From assembly GCA_964477455.1 (NCBI GenBank), contig CAYZHG010000095.1:1-33327 (forward strand): a stretch of DNA of 33,327 bases. Reading direction: 5' to 3'. The position numbers and the translations under genes were made by a program. The first letter of the stretch is position 1; each line of letters opens with the position of its first letter. Positions 33,218 through 33,327 of this stretch are shown here, in pieces. The DNA is from CAIOJG01 sp964477455 (lineage in GTDB: Bacteria > Patescibacteriota > Patescibacteriia > Magasanikbacterales > GWA2-37-8). The notes beneath the pieces are model-generated. The model saw nothing but the letters and a program-made list of their open reading frames with translations, searched no databases and was not told the DNA's origin.

Positions 33218-33327
33218 ATGAGTATGGCAAAGTTTCTGGCGATCCTAGTGGTCGCCACCATGTGTTTGCTACAAGGATGCGGTTTGGCTTTCGGACCGCA
33301 GGATTGCGAGTTCGGTAGCGTGGGATT
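33218..33327 (+). CDS. Lipoprotein, N-terminal part (runs off the window)
   Basis: An open frame from ATG 33218 to the window edge encodes 36 residues beginning MSMAKFLAILVVATMCLLQGC. This is a lipoprotein signal peptide: Lys5, a hydrophobic core, and the lipobox LQGC with the lipidated cysteine at 21. The mature part (GLAFGPQDCEFGSVG) contains a second cysteine. An SD-like GAGGA lies 6-10 bases upstream, almost unique in this window. A second ATG at 33224 is possible. Of the 110 bases, 58 are G or C (53%), well above the neighbouring operon, suggesting transfer or a different expression class. The function cannot be judged from this fragment. Confidence 0.72.
   Translation, partial: MSMAKFLAILVVATMCLLQGCGLAFGPQDCEFGSVG

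Noticed and set aside
1..33327. CRISPR arrays, insertion sequences or attachment sites
   Set aside because: I saw no regularly spaced direct repeats, transposase, integrase or flanking inverted repeats. The tRNA-Ser gene is not followed by a duplicated 3' end.

Overview
The window looks like a chromosomal segment of a Patescibacteria (Candidate Phyla Radiation, CPR) bacterium, probably Parcubacteria-like. This rests on the short AT-rich genes, the divergent 16S rRNA start that breaks standard primer sites, near-absence of Shine-Dalgarno (SD) sequences, a split VirB4/PrgI/VirB6-type secretion operon, a serine-rich surface protein with a C-terminal repeat domain, and a compact SUF iron-sulfur operon. 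UGA behaves as a normal stop. Species and phylum are inference.

Layout. Positions 1-521 hold the 5' part of a 16S rRNA gene reading leftward off the window, preceded by a gene-free leader and a near-consensus promoter. Positions 892-8814 (minus) carry trmD, a large surface protein, khpA, rpsP and smc. The usual rpsP-khpA-rimM-trmD neighbourhood is broken: the surface gene, with its own promoter and terminator, stands where rimM would be expected. Positions 8831-11083 (plus) carry nrnA-like and clpP genes, each behind a leader with strong RNA folding signals, then a stand-alone structured RNA of about 266 nt that I could not assign to a family. Positions 11090-18399 (minus) are sufC-sufB-sufD-sufS-sufU-sufT followed by hsp20 and vanW. 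Next come tRNA-Ser(GCU) on minus and a multi-pass membrane protein on plus.

Positions 20278-32777 (minus) form one tightly packed set of nine genes: a VirB6/TrbL-like channel protein with a huge soluble tail, three proteins I do not recognise, PrgI, a VirB4 split into two genes, a membrane-anchored small protein and ComF. A strong promoter lies just upstream of the first gene. This is the best candidate for an under-described system: a conjugation-like machine lacking the usual VirB7-VirB10 core genes here and ending in a competence-type gene.

Positions 32778-33327 are different in character. A divergent strong promoter drives a leader of about 240 nt with a very long hairpin, followed by a lipoprotein gene that has an SD-like sequence and higher GC than its neighbours and runs off the window.

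Promoters are easy to read here (TTGNNN, 17 bp, TANNNT) and they repeatedly decide start codons. Several genes appear to have very short or no 5' UTRs, and most operon-internal genes are preceded only by A/T-rich sequence.
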